Shown here piece after piece: positions 46,669-58,600 of a DNA stretch of 64,000 nucleotides. Source of the DNA: Lecanicillium sp. G3 (lineage: Eukaryota; Ascomycota; Sordariomycetes; Hypocreales; Cordycipitaceae). The notes under the pieces were generated by a model. That model saw only the letters and a program-made list of their open reading frames with translations. It searched no databases and was not told the origin of the DNA. The stretch covers positions 310,001-374,000 of the forward strand of contig JAZHPD010000027.1 in the NCBI GenBank assembly GCA_037575805.1, written 5' to 3'. Each line of letters starts with the position of its first letter. Position 1 is the stretch's first letter. The position numbers and the translations under genes were made by a program.

Positions 46669-49600
46669 GGTAATTGCCAGCTACAAATGGTTAAAGTACT
46701 TTCTTTAAATTTTCTTCACATATGCTAGCGGGTAGCACCAATGCATCCCTCCTAATTCCAAGACATTCGGACCGGTGCTACCAACAAGGTCACTTGCTCC
46801 GGCCGCAATTCTTTGCTCGGCCGTACCGTTACTGCTGCTAACTTGCTAGTTACCCGTATTTAGATGGCACACTTTCTACCGAGTACCCTATTCCCTGTCC
46901 ACTCGGCCGTATTACCCAAGGGAAACGTTGCTGCTACCCAGTAACATCTCTCACACAATGTGACGGGCAGGCTTCTCCCGAGACAATTTTTTTTTCTTTC
47001 ACGATGATTTTTTTCCATTAGACTAGTTAGTGAGGTTCGTTCGTACGATCCTCTCGGTGTATCCTGGCCCCAGTGATGGGCGACAATGCCGTCACCATTC
47101 CTTTACCGTGCGGTGATCGCCGCTGCAACTCGAAACCGCTATTACGTTTACTTCAGTCTCTGCGACAGTGCATGTGCTTTTCATCGGATGGGCCTCTGCA
47201 ATTAATGAAGTACACATTTGTACGTCATGATTCTTGTCTAAGGTCCAAAATTAGTCTCGTGAAAAAACTGTCACTTTTCTTCTTGGATTTCTTTCAAAAC
47301 ATACCCATGTCCGGTGATCTCGTCTGGTAGCCTGCCAGCAGCCCGTGAAGAGATCCCTGCGCCTGATTCGACGGGCCGGTCCTGATGCCGTGACAGACCA
47401 TGTCCCTGACCTGTACGGTGACGCTTGAGCCCTGGCGCTTGGGACTCACAGCGAATGGGAGTCGTCTGTCCGACACAAAGAGGCCGTGAGAGTTCGGCGC
47501 GTACACAGATTACAGGAACCGGGATCCCCTGGGCTGTCAGGGAAAGGCGGTGCGAAGGTTGCACACGCCCATAGTCGCACGGAAAAATGCCCTCGCAATA
47601 TGCCAATTGCCGGCCAATAATGCCATTGTCTGGGCGAGCCCCGTCATGTCGTCCTGTCGTTTGCCCTCCCTTTGCCGCTGGCAGTGTGCTTCGGCAGCGA
47701 GGCGACTCGCGTCATTGGCTTATACCCGACGATCTGACCATTTGCAAAACACTCTGTTCGAAACAAGACTTTTTTTTTTTTTCGCCCCGGTCCTTCTACA
47801 TAATCACCGCATCACATATCACTGTAGAAAAGAAGGGACGATGTAGAACCGCCCAGGAACCCCGAATCCACCACATGTCTCGCCCGGCTGCCCACGTTGC
47901 ACGGCATGACCCCATCGTGAGCAATCACGTAGAGCTGCGCAGCAGGCCTCCCCGGGCAACTGACCAGTCACACCGGTATGAGGAGAGGGAAGGGCGCACT
48001 TACACAAACAAGATTTCCAGGGTTCTGGAGCCAAAAGGGCCGCGTACGGGACCAATTTGTCATGCCCAGCGTGGCGTTCGCGAGGCAGCCTGCCCAGCGC
48101 CGTCTTTGCCAACCGACGAACCCCTACAGCCTCGCTCTCAGCTCAAACGAGCCATGTTTGCCTTGTCTTTGTTGCTGTAAAGGGCGCCAAGCCACAGAAG
48201 CGGGCGAGCGTGGGAGATGTGACGAGTCCCCGGGACGGCCCTGATTGCCGGGCTACTTTATTTTCACTTATTCGGATGGATGCAGGCCATGCACGGCGAG
48301 GCAAACTTGATAGCGCCGCGGCCTGAATTATGCCCACTCGTGATCCATGCTTTTGTTTTTTTTCGTCTGCATAGACTGCCGACGCATAACCCGTAGTCTA
48401 TACCGCGTAGAAGCCCGGAGGTCGCGTTCTCGAAGACCTGATCGAATGATCAATCCCGCTTCCGGCAGCATCTTGCAAGCAAAATTCGCGAGGTAATTGC
48501 ACTAACACTCGGTGCTTCCGGAGGCCCAACAGCCTGGTCCGCATGACGAGCGCCTCGGGAACGAGAGGCGCACAGTACACGGCGCTCACTCATCCACTGG
48601 GAAGACCAGGCTCGCCCATGATTTCGACGCCAGCCTTGGCTCATTCAACGCCCCTGGGCCAATAGGCTGACGCCAACCCATGAGGGTGGCCGTGGCTATG
48701 CGGCGGGCTCGTCGTCTATCCCAAGAAGAGAAGAGATGGGGAGGGGCAGAGCTGCTCACCCGTTGCAGGGCCTTTGGGTTAATTTAGCCCGGTGTGGCTT
48801 GCTCTCGCTTTCGCGATCTGATCTGTCACTTTTTCCTGGACATGTATTTGCTCGCTAACTGCATATTCCCCTGTCAGCATGGGCAAGGAGAACGCCACCT
48901 CCACAGGTCGTGGGTTTTTCCTCCGTGACACCACATGGGACTGGAGCGGACAGGGGGAGTGTCACCAGGTTGCAGGGGCTGGGTGGCGCTGCTTTATTTT
49001 TTTTGTATTTTTTTCTTCTTTTCCTCTGTAATGTGGCGTTCTGCTGTTCCCTTCCTTTTGCTGCTTTCAAAAAACGGTGCAGAGTGTGTTTCTCACAATA
49101 TTGGCTCGAAAATAGATCAGCATGGGTTCTCAGCCTCGCTGCTTTAGCTCCTTGTCGTTCAGCCACAGCTGCACAATTCTGGACGGTGCAAGGAGGTTGG
49201 GGTATTTATGCCTTGGCCGAGCACAATGACCGTTTTGGACGGTCGCTCAAGAATGTTGAGCTGTTCATTCTTGTTCGTCTGCCCGGAACGGCGCCGTCTT
49301 GACAGCATGAGCGCCACCATGAAGCCTGTATCCAATATCACGACGTAGTCCTGGTGTTGCAGGTCCCGTAAAGTTACTTAATTGAATAGTGATAAAATTG
49401 ATATCTCGTGAGATGGAGAAATTCGGAACCCAAATTGTATTCGGATTATATTCGCTGTGCCTCTGGAGTAATACTCGTTACCACTCACTGTTGTGCAGTG
49501 AGGTATGGTTGAGTTCAGTCAAAAAGAAGTTCCTCATACTGCAATATTTCTTGGCTTGTTGCTCGGATACTATTAAAGTTCGAAATAGGCGCACATTAAA

Positions 49601-49881
49601 TTATTCGCCACGGACATAAGGCTCGTTGAACGAACAGTGTCATCTCCGCAGTGAGGCTATCGCCAAGAGACGTGACGTCACCAACACCACAGGAATGCCT
49701 CCTACCGCGACAACAATCCTCGTTACACAATTACAAAGTGACCAAAAAAAAGCCGAAGGATCAGTCTAAGAAGCAAGTGCCGTACTGCCACGATAAAGTC
49801 CCTTGGCGTATTTGAGAACTCGCCCTGTCCTTGACCCGTATTAAATCATGGATAGCTCAATAAGCATCGTCATTTTGCTTG

Positions 49882-49905
49882 GCGACAGGGCGACAGGGCG
49901 ACAGG
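49882..49905. repeat. GCGACAGG tandem repeat
   Basis: Three exact 8-bp units in a row, close upstream of the membrane-protein gene that starts at 50065. Could be part of its promoter. Confidence 0.8.
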
Positions 49906-50064
49906 GCACTCGTCTAGCGTCATAAGGCTGTTGGGCGACTGACGTACGTGACTCTCTTTTATTTTTCGGATCTTGATCGTGGGGGAAGAAGAAACATTTA
50001 AGTCTCCTTCCCCGCCGATCACCGCATGATAGAGTAAACTGCATACCCGACATCGCATGGCAAC

Positions 50065-50796
50065 ATGGCGTTAGATCACAACCTCACCGTCCCGAGTATA
50101 TACAAAGCCTTTCGATCCTATGGCATCGTCCGCTGGTGTGTCGACTGCGTCGTCGTGGCACTTGCTGCAGTCATTCTGTCCAGGGACCCGGCCAGGGGCC
50201 TCCTCATCGCCTCTGCCTATACTATCGGCGCTGTAAGTTAACCCTCTTCACACCCAATGCTCTCAACTATATACTCATACATCTACTCCATCCTCCAGGG
50301 AGCCGTTTGCCTCGCCATACTCGTCCCCCTGGCCAAGCCGCGATCGCATACCGATGCCCGGCCGGCCGCGTGGATGCCCTGGGCCGTCGGCCTGACGCGC
50401 CTGCTCCTCCTCCCGGCCGCGGCGCTCATGTTCTACGGCTACGCTCATGACGACGGTGCCAGCGGTAACCGACGTCGCGACCTGGGCATTGAGAAGCGCT
50501 ACTACTACGGGCATATCCACGGCAACCTGAACCAGCGACTGGCGGTCGTCTGCGGCGCCTGTGCGCTTGCGTCCGTGTATGTACAATCGTAAAGCTGCTG
50601 GTCTAGTGTGTGTTGGCTAACTGTTTACGCTAGATTTGCGGGCATTCGGCAGCTCGCGTTTGTCTATACTCTGCACAAGCGCCCGTTTAGCCCTGAGGAG
50701 ATTGCGCAAGAATACGAGTACCGTACGCGTGGAAAGTCGGGAGTTCAATCCCTGAAGAACAACGAAGAGCAAAGCGGATCCGGGATAATTCACTGA
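50065..50796 (+). CDS. Unknown small membrane protein with about four helices
   Basis: Three exons (50065-50232, 50299-50576, 50634-50796) with introns of 66 and 57 nt give 202 residues. Splice signals are GTAAGT...CTCCAG and GTATGT...GCTAACTG...GCTAG; phases agree, and the second junction joins ALASV to FAGIRQLAF. The start ATG at 50065 is used because the nearby ATG at 50057 runs into a stop after five codons. Hydrophobic segments lie near residues 25-39, 46-68, 82-105 and 137-158; between the third and fourth is a charged loop (HDDGASGNRRRDLGIEKRYYY). The C-terminus is hydrophilic, with a run of Glu, Asn and Ser. No signal peptide or catalytic motif was seen, and I do not recognise the family. 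It stands alone between two gene-poor stretches. Confidence 0.78.
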
Positions 50797-52660
50797 AGTG
50801 GAAGCTGATGAAATGAATTGCATGAATGAACGAAGCATATCGATACCACTGTACCATATATATTAGATTGTAGACCAAGCCATCTTCAGCCGTAAAATAA
50901 ACGGCCATTCAGCACATCATGAACGCCACCAAGCCTACCGTTTCTCTGCATAAAATGCACAATTCCAAAGCCTCGTCGCCCACCACTTCAGCCAGCGCCA
51001 CCAAGCCACCAAGCCACCAGCCCTTTCCCAGCGAGTCTTCGAGGCCGAATAGGACACTCCAGCCGTGCTCCCTCATTACAGACACGTCCAAATAGGCTCT
51101 TGCCCAACGGCTCTGTCAGGGCGCAGAGCCGCGTTTGGCGGGCATTGTGGCTCGGGGTACTCTTGTGTCCTAGTCGGGTTAAAAGGCGGCTGCCTCTCGG
51201 CGTATCCATTGCCATCTCGGTACATTGAGCAGGTTGGGTTAGGTGTACGTGGCGTGGCGAGGGCCCTGCCCGGAGAAAACAGCAGATAATTAGCGAATAA
51301 ACAGGTGATAATGTCAACAGGTGACGACCAGGCGATTTCGTTCTGCAGTTACCGGGGGGCTGCAGGTATATGCAGCCTGGGATATTGGAGAGCGGATTCC
51401 TGCATGAGCGCGCCCACTCGAGATTGCGTTCTCCGGGTTGCGCGCGTCGATAATCTGATGTGAGGTCTCGGTGGTTACTGAAAATGGATGAAATCCCCCT
51501 TTGTTGCTGTAGAGGGGGTAGGATGTTATATTTCGGCGAGGTTGTTTCTGATATTACCTCGTGCATGTGCAGGGCCAGCTAAGCGAGAACCAGGTCTGTG
51601 GCGTCGAGGCCATCTCAAAGGAGGCTTGCCTGGGAGCATGCATGAAGATGCGGGCGCTTCGATGTTTGAGGTTCTCGCTTCAATTGACCAATGGATCGTG
51701 GTTCTGGAAAGCATGTATCCGTTCACGATGATTACATGCGGCCGGATCGTTGGTGCCCAGCGTGGAAAAATGGGCGTGGCTATGCCGTCCCTTGGCATTG
51801 CTCCTGGCGCGCATATGAGGTTATAATCCTGCATCGCTTTGCATGTATTTTGCATTAGGCAATTCGGGTTGCCCCTACCTCCGACAGGATTATTCGGCGC
51901 ATAGAGGGTCCCGGTCTGGGTGATGCAGAGGTGCTTCCCCGTCGCGGGCACGGCAGGCTCTCGGCCTCTACAGATGCCTGGGCAAGGCTTGGCTTGATTC
52001 TGATGTGTTTAATTCGGGATTATTCCAAAAAGAGTTTTGGGGGACAGTTGATCTCGTGGATGTTGCGTTGGCGGATTTGGGACCACTGTAGCAACTGTTG
52101 GAGACAATGTAGCGATAGCTTCAAGTAATGGGAAGACTATAAAAGTTGTATACTAGATAACATCATATCTGATGTGTTTTTCATTTCTCCATCATTGTTT
52201 TTTAAAAGCAAGGGTCTCTCTACCTGGTACAATGTCTCGCAACCTCCGCCGTGGTGACGGTCTGCTGAAGGCTTTGCTAACTTGCAGCATCCCGTAATAC
52301 TTCAATCACCATCTCGCCCCCATACCGCCAATAGAACTGTACCATAGCGGGCCAATTTTAGACTAACAGGTTTGACGAGCTTAAATTATGAAGAACCGAA
52401 ATACCACAAATCAGAAATGGGAGTGCGAACTGTCACCAAGTCTAATACCACGACGGAGTCGCTGGCTAGCGATGTGCTAAGCGACACGTCGAGTGGCCAA
52501 CAGAAATGTATCTGGATACATAAATAGGAAGCTGCACATACTTGGCATCATTTCCAGATTGTAATTGGAACAACATACACGAAAGGCTTCCTGCTACGCT
52601 GCAAGTGATCTGCCAACACCAACGTCCATCAACGTTACTAATAAACCTAGCATCGCAACT
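50797..52660. other. Intergenic region, no gene seen
   Basis: About 1.9 kb. A 141-codon minus-strand frame (51951-51526) has no recognisable features. A TATA-like ATAAATAG at about 52520 lies about 140 bp before the broken secreted-protein gene and may be its old promoter. Confidence 0.5.
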
Positions 52661-53000
52661 ATGCGCTTCACCACAGCCGCCCTCACCTACGCCTTCCTCG
52701 CCTCAACCGCATCGGCCGCCAAGACGCAGATGCAGATAAGCTACTAAAATGACCAGTGCAAGTCGCTTACCGGAAAGGTCGAGGTGGCGGGGGCCACGTC
52801 GCTGTACGGCAAGAAGGGACAACTGCTACAACTACGGTGACAGCCGCTTCGTCAACATCGCCGACTGCTACGACAGCGGCTGCCAGTGCAACTTCTTCTA
52901 CGGAAAGGACTGCACGGGCGCGTTGACGAAGCTGTTCGACAACCACAACTGCGTGTGCGGCGCGCAGAAGCTGCAGTCGTTTGCGCGCTACTACACGTAG
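52661..53000 (+). pseudogene. Broken small secreted cysteine-rich protein gene
   Basis: The ATG at 52661 opens a clear signal peptide (MRFTTAALTYAFLASTASA), but the frame hits TAA at 52745-52747. The same frame then continues as sensible sequence (NDQCKSLTGKVEVAGATSLY) until about 52816-52818, where one extra base in a GGG run shifts the rest to another frame. That last part (DNCYNYGDSRFVNIADC onward) runs to TAG at 52998-53000 with regularly spaced cysteines. Eight cysteines in about 85 mature residues suggest a disulfide-rich extracellular or effector-like protein. Two independent lesions argue for a pseudogene; an intron does not fit because the part between the lesions looks coding. A sequencing error could account for one lesion but less likely both. 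Family not recognised. Confidence 0.75.
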
Positions 53001-53239
53001 TCGCTTGTGCGGGAGTGGAGAGGAACGAGATGGGGATTGATTGGTTTAGAAGCACAAACATGAGATTCACTGGAAGGGCATGCCTTCTCAGTAGGACAAG
53101 ACCTTTGAATGAATCTCGGCGTCAGCACTATCGTGGACTATCGGCCCTGTAACGCTTCCATTGGTGGATTGTTATCGCTTCGATAGTTCAAATGTGTTTA
53201 ACGTATTAAATATTGACTATATCAATTACTATATCAAAT
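53001..53239. other. Spacer between the broken secreted-protein gene and GLR1
   Basis: A 239-bp AT-rich spacer, probably containing the GLR1 3' UTR on the minus strand. No gene. Confidence 0.55.
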
Positions 53240-54803
53240 CTATTTTAGAGTAACCAGCTCCTCCGCGCTGGTGGGGTGAATGGCGACACAGCTGTCAAAG
53301 TCGGCCTTGGTGGCACCCATCTTGACGGCGACACCAAAACCCTGCAGCATCTCGCCGCTGCCGAGGCCCATGATGTGGAGGCCGACGACCTTCTCCTCGG
53401 GGCCGGTGGTAATGAGCTTGTAGTTGGTAGGGCCCTTGTTCTCGGGCTCCATCATGGCGTAGTACATGGCAGTGAAGCTCGTCTTGTACACCTTGATGTT
53501 GTCCTTGCCAAACTTCTCAATGGCCTGGGGCTCGGTGAGACCGATGCTGCCGACCTCGGGGTGGGCGAAGACGACCGAGGGGATGTTGGTGTAGTCGAGC
53601 TTAAGGGTAGAGAATTGCTCGCCGCCAAACAGACGGTGGGACAGGCGGCGGCCGGCGGCGATGGCGACGGGGGTGAGCTCGACCTTGCCGGTGGCGTCAC
53701 CGAGAGCGTAGATGTTCTCGACGCTGCTGTTCTGGTACTCGTCGACCTCGACGTAGCCCTTCTCGTTGAGCTTGACGCCGGCCTCCTCCAGGCCGATGCC
53801 GCGTGTCTCGGGGGTGCGGCCGATGGCCCAGATGAGGTGGTCGACGTCGGTGAGGGTGGCCTCGTTGCCGCTGTCGTCCTTGTAGGTGATGGAGAGCTTG
53901 CCGTTGGCGTCCTTTTCGATCTTGGTGGCGTTGGTCTTCTTGTGCAGGTTGACACCCAGGCGCTCGTACTCCTTGGTGACGGACTCCTGGATCATGGGGT
54001 CAAAGTTGCGCAAGAAGGTGTCGTGGCGGATGAACAGATGCGTCTCGGTGCCAAGGGCGTTGAACATGCCGGCGAACTCGACGGCAATGTATCCGGCGCC
54101 AACAATGGCGACCTTCTTGGGCTGCGTGGCAATGTCGAAGAAGCCGTCTGAGTCGATGCCGAGCTCGGCGCCGGGGATCGAGGGGGGCGAGCTGGGTTTG
54201 CCGCCGACGGCGACGAGAATCTTCTTGGCGTTGACGAGGACCTTGGAGCCATCATCGAGGGTGACTTCGACCTGGTTCTTGGTGACGAGGCGACCACTGC
54301 CGTGGAGGAACTCGACCTTGTCGTTTCCGAGATTGCGCTCGTAGATGCCGTTGAGGCGCTTGACGTACGCGTCGCGCTTGGCCTTGAAGGTTGACCAGTC
54401 GAAGGGAGCAGCCTGCTGGACGGAGAAGCCGTAGGCCTTGGCGTCGTGGATGGTCTCGGCAATGGCGGCGGCGTTGTAGGTGACCTTTTTGGGTACACAT
54501 CTGGATCAATTGTCAGCGGTGTACAAGAGAGCATTTGGCGCAGACAGCTACTTACCCAACGTTGACGCAGGTGCCTCCCAGGCGTTTGTTCTCAACGACC
54601 ATGGCCTTGACACCAAACTTGGAGCTGGCCATGCGGGCAGAGCCCAGACCGCCGCTACCTCCTCCGAGGACGAGGTAGTCGGTCTCTTTGACGGTGGGCG
54701 CCATAACGGGCGATGTGGTGGACAGGTGTCTTGAGAATGAGGCGATTCGCGGGGCAGCCGACGTGAATTGGGATGTTCGAGCTATGCGGGCGAAAGATTG
54801 CAT
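53240..54803 (-). CDS. GLR1: Glutathione reductase
   Basis: Two exons (54803-54556 and 54500-53240) with a 55-nt intron give 502 residues. The FAD site is YLVLGGGSGGLGSARMAS (about 43-60). The redox disulfide motif GGTCVNVGCVPKK (Cys79, Cys84) is cut by the intron inside Gly83. The NADPH-binding fold has VAIVGAGYIAVEFAG, the second FAD contact is NIYALGDATG, and the C-terminal active-site segment is HPTSAEELVTL with the catalytic His/Glu pair. It reduces oxidised glutathione with NADPH. The first 33 residues are basic and Ser-rich, like a mitochondrial presequence, and Met34 (MAPTVKETDY) is where cytosolic forms start, so dual targeting by two starts is likely, as known for yeast Glr1. It is divergent from EDE1. 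Confidence 0.96.
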
Positions 54804-55658
54804 GGAAGGATAGCTTCAACAGCGACTGTGAAGCGGGAAGAGGGGGATGGGAGAAGAATGAGAGGATTGATGAGAGGTGGGGGATGGAGAGTGCCGTCTT
54901 TTATCGAGAGGAAGTGAAAACTGTATGTTGGAATCTTTTTCGTTAGCGTGGCAGCCAGCAGCGGTGATGCAATCGCAATTGGTTGGAGGGGGAGCAGTGG
55001 TGAAGTGGATGCTGAATAATCGCAGCCTTAGCGTGGAGATGGCCCGAGGTATGGACGGACCAAGTCGGCCAAAACTCCGTCTGTGGTTCATTTGTAAGAT
55101 TTAAGGCCTTTTGATGCGCAGATGCCTAGAATCGGGGATTTTGGATTCTACTTTGTAGAAATGATTTGAGATTGTATTTTTGTCATGTTGACAATGATGC
55201 TATTTTAAGTTTGTCGAAACCATGATGTCAGTAATCTACAGGTATAGTTGGAGCTCAGACTTCAAAGCTTGTAGACACCAGCCACAGCTGTGGCTCACCC
55301 ATTGCTCCAGCTGGCTGGCGCTACAGTCGCGCCACACCCACTCAACCGGCCAATTACAACGTGCACAGCCACCCAACGCCCAAGCTCTCCAGCCGCTCCA
55401 ACCAGCCTCGCTCTCGCTCCAGCCCGCCAGCTGAGTTACGTAGTCCTTCCTCTCCATCACAGCTCACGACGTCCTAGTCGCTGGACTTGTATGGCGCATC
55501 GCCGCTCCCTCTGCTCAACACCGCATAGCCATTGAACCTTGGCATCTACCAAGTCCTTCACTGTCGCCGATTCCCGACCGGCCCCCTTACATATCACATC
55601 GTCAGAACCCCCACCTCATCCGAACATAGGGACAAGCTCCCCCCCGACACTGCCCAAC
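54804..55658. promoter_or_regulatory. Shared divergent promoter of GLR1 and EDE1
   Basis: The 855 bp between the two start codons must hold both promoters. It includes GC-rich CAGC/CAGCCAGC-like stretches (about 55275-55440). I found no clear Yap1 consensus (TTAGTAA/TTACTAA); the nearest is TTACGTAG at about 55436-55443, a weak candidate only. Confidence 0.5.
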
Positions 55659-58600
55659 ATGTCGGCCGACGCGGGTCCCAGCTCTGGTAACTGAATCAAC
55701 AGCCTTGTGCATGAAAAATACTGACGAATGTTCTGCAGCTGCTCAGCCCAACCTCAACCTGACCCCCGACGAGAAACGAGTCTACGGCCAGCTCTTCCGC
55801 CAGGCTGACACTGACGGTGTTGGCGTCGTCACTGGCGATGTTGCAGTTACATTCTTCGACAAGACTCGCCTCGACTCTCGCGTTCTAGGAGAGGTTTGTT
55901 CCTTTTACATACATGATGCGTGATGCGGCATCCGCTAACTGTCTTCAAGATCTGGCAGATTGCCGACAAGGAGAACAGAGGATTCCTCACGCCCACCGGC
56001 TTCGGCATCGTCCTGCGACTCATTGGCCACGCACAGGCTGGCTCTGAACCGACACAGGAGCTTTCTCTGCAACCTGGCCCGCTGCCCCGATTCGATGGCT
56101 TTGCGACTCCCCAGGTCACTTCTCCCGTGCAGGCGCAACACTCCGGAAGCCCTGCCGGCGGTGCCCGTATCCCGCCTCTGACCCCCGACAAAATCACACA
56201 ATATAAATCTCTTTTCGACCGCCAAGCTCTGCAAGGAGGCATGCTCCCTGGAGAACAGGCTCGTTCCATTTTCGACAGATCCGGTCTTCCGAACGAGACC
56301 CTCGGCCGTATATGGGCGCTCGTCGACACAGAGCAGCGTGGTGCGCTCTCGGCGCCCGAGTTCATCGTCGCCATGCACCTTCTCACATCGACAAACTCGG
56401 GCGCTCTCCGCGCATTGCCCAACGTTCTGCCTCCTGCTATTCTTGAGGTTGCTGCTGGACGTGGTCCTGCGCGCCAGTCTCCACGTCCTGTCAATGCCGG
56501 CCTCCCCCGCCAGCTCACCGGACAGCAGCGAACTGGCAGTCCGCTTGGCCGTGGTCCACACCAAACTGGTGGTGACTGGCTTGTGACGCCTGCCGACAAG
56601 GCGAGATTTGATCAGCTATATGGAACGCTGGACAAGACAAACAAAGGCTTCATCACTGGTGAGGAAGCCGTTCCGTTCTTCAGCCAGTCCAACCTGTCTG
56701 AAGACTCCCTGGCCCAGATTTGGGACTTGGCTGATGTCAACTCATCCGGCCATCTCACCCGCGATGAATTCGCCGTCGCCATGTACCTTATCAGACAGCA
56801 AAGACTCAACTCCACGCCGCTCCCCACTACGCTCCCTGCCAACCTGGTCCCCCCGAGCATGCGTACCCAGACGCGCCAGCCAGCCGCTGGTGGCTCGCCG
56901 TTCGACCCGCCGCCCATGTCCAAGCCGCCGCCACCGCAGCCCAAATCTGCCATGGACGATTTGTTTGGACTCGACTCGACTCCTGCCCCTCCGGCCCCTC
57001 CTGCGCCGCGACAGGACCCCATGTCGACTGGCGGCTCTGCTGGTGATCCCTTTGCTGGAGGATCTGCCAGTGCTGCCCCATCCTCGCCTATTGGCGGTGG
57101 AAACACATTCAAGCCTTTCGTACCGAGCTCCTCTTTTGGTAGAGGCCTGACAGGGCCGGCGGCTGCTCCTCCTTCTGCCTCTGAGGACCTGCTTGCCGAC
57201 AACAACGACGAGAGCAAAAACATCAGCGGCGAAAGTACTGAGCTTGCCAACCTCTCACACCAGATCAGCACACTCTCGACTCAGATGCAAGAGACTCAGT
57301 CCAAACGCACTGCTACTCAGAACGACTTGAGTCAGACAAACACACAAAAGCAAAACTTCCAGTCACGACTTGCTCAGCTGCGACAGCTGTATGAGAAGGA
57401 GGCTGAAGATACGAGGTCTCTTGAGGAGCAGCTCCGAACTTCCAGAGCTGAGACGCAGAAGCTCCAGAGTGAATGCATGACCCTTGAGGGCACGCTTACC
57501 GATACAAAGACACAGCACCAGCAAGTTCTGACCGCACTTCAGTCGGATCAGCAGGAGAATGGTAACCTTCGCGAACGCATCCGTGTCGCCAATGCCGAAA
57601 TCGCCCAGCTCAAGCCTCAGATCGAGAAGCTGAAGATGGAGGCTCGCCAGCAAAAGGGTCTCGTGGCGATCAACAAGAAGCAGCTTTCAACTACAGAGGG
57701 AGAGCGGGATAAGCTCAAGACAGAAGCTGAGAGTCTTGGTAAGGCTTCTACCGAAGAGACTTCTCGCGGTCTGGAATCGGGCATTGCTGCTGACACCCCT
57801 ACTGGCGGTGTCTCTAGTCCTGCGCTCTCGAGTACAAGTGCCAACAACCCTTTCTTCAAGCGCACGACTAGCTCCGACGTCATGGGCGTGTTCCCGGCGC
57901 CGGCAGGCGGACTGGATGAAGTTTTCGGCCCCTCTGGCAGAGCGTCTCCTTCTTCTGCTTTGCCGTTCCGGCCGCAGACTACCGGAACTTCTACGGCTAG
58001 TGCTGGCTCCTTCTCCACGCCCCCCGCCTCGACGCCTGTCCTGAGCCGCCAGACCACACTCAAAACCGACAACCCTCCCCCGCCGCCTGAGTCGAGGCAA
58101 ATTAGCTCGAGCTTCCTGCCCATCTCTGGCCAGGCTGATTCAGTGTCTTCCTCTCGCCAGGTGTCTCCTCCGGCTTCGCGTGCTGACGGCTCTGTCACTG
58201 ATGGACCGAGCACAGCTAGTGCTGCTGCCGAGGAGGGCAGCAAGTCTGATGATGCCAAGACACCCACTGACGGTGCTGGCAAGCCTGTGATGAGCCCTAG
58301 CAAGGAGAAGTCTGGACCTTTTGGTGAAGATGACCAGGCTAAGGCCAAGGCCGACTTCGACAATGCTTTTGCTGCCTTTACCTCATCGAAGCCTAGTGCC
58401 GCCGCTGATACCTCTGCCCCCAAGAACTCAGCGGCATTTGACTCCGAGTTTCCTCCCATTTCTGAGATCGAGCGTGATGAATCTGACTCGGAGAGCGAGC
58501 AAGGCGGCTTCGATGACGACTTTGCTCCTGCGTCTCCGGAGAAGGACAGGAAGTCTTCAAAGGCGGCCGTGCCTGAGACGACTGCTGCTCCAGTGGCCAC

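Larger units (their letters stand above)
35251..50064. other. ~14.8-kb gene-poor region
   Basis: No frame in this stretch shows recognisable domains, signal peptides with plausible bodies, or splice models with consistent phases. The longest frames (for example 36741-37454, 43061-43642, 44093-44632) read as low-complexity or random peptides. Visible content is homopolymers (A33 at 35564-35596, T24 at 46645-46668), CA/GT microsatellites (for example 41245-41261, 41931-41946), CTC/TCC repeats (38047-38073, 39761-39792), a GGCAT repeat (41329-41352) and an 8-bp repeat (49882-49905). No tRNA, rRNA or transposon remnant was recognised. Untranslated or regulatory RNA is possible but not shown. Confidence 0.5.

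Noticed and set aside
50741..50760. GGGAGTTCAATCCC, resembling a tRNA T-arm (B box)
   Set aside because: It lies in the last exon of the membrane-protein gene, and no acceptor stem, A box or anticodon arm can be built around it. A similar GGTTCGAATA at about 18378 also lacks a cloverleaf.
53276..54151. 291-codon plus-strand open frame antisense to GLR1
   Set aside because: Shadow of GLR1 codon bias, without any recognisable motif.
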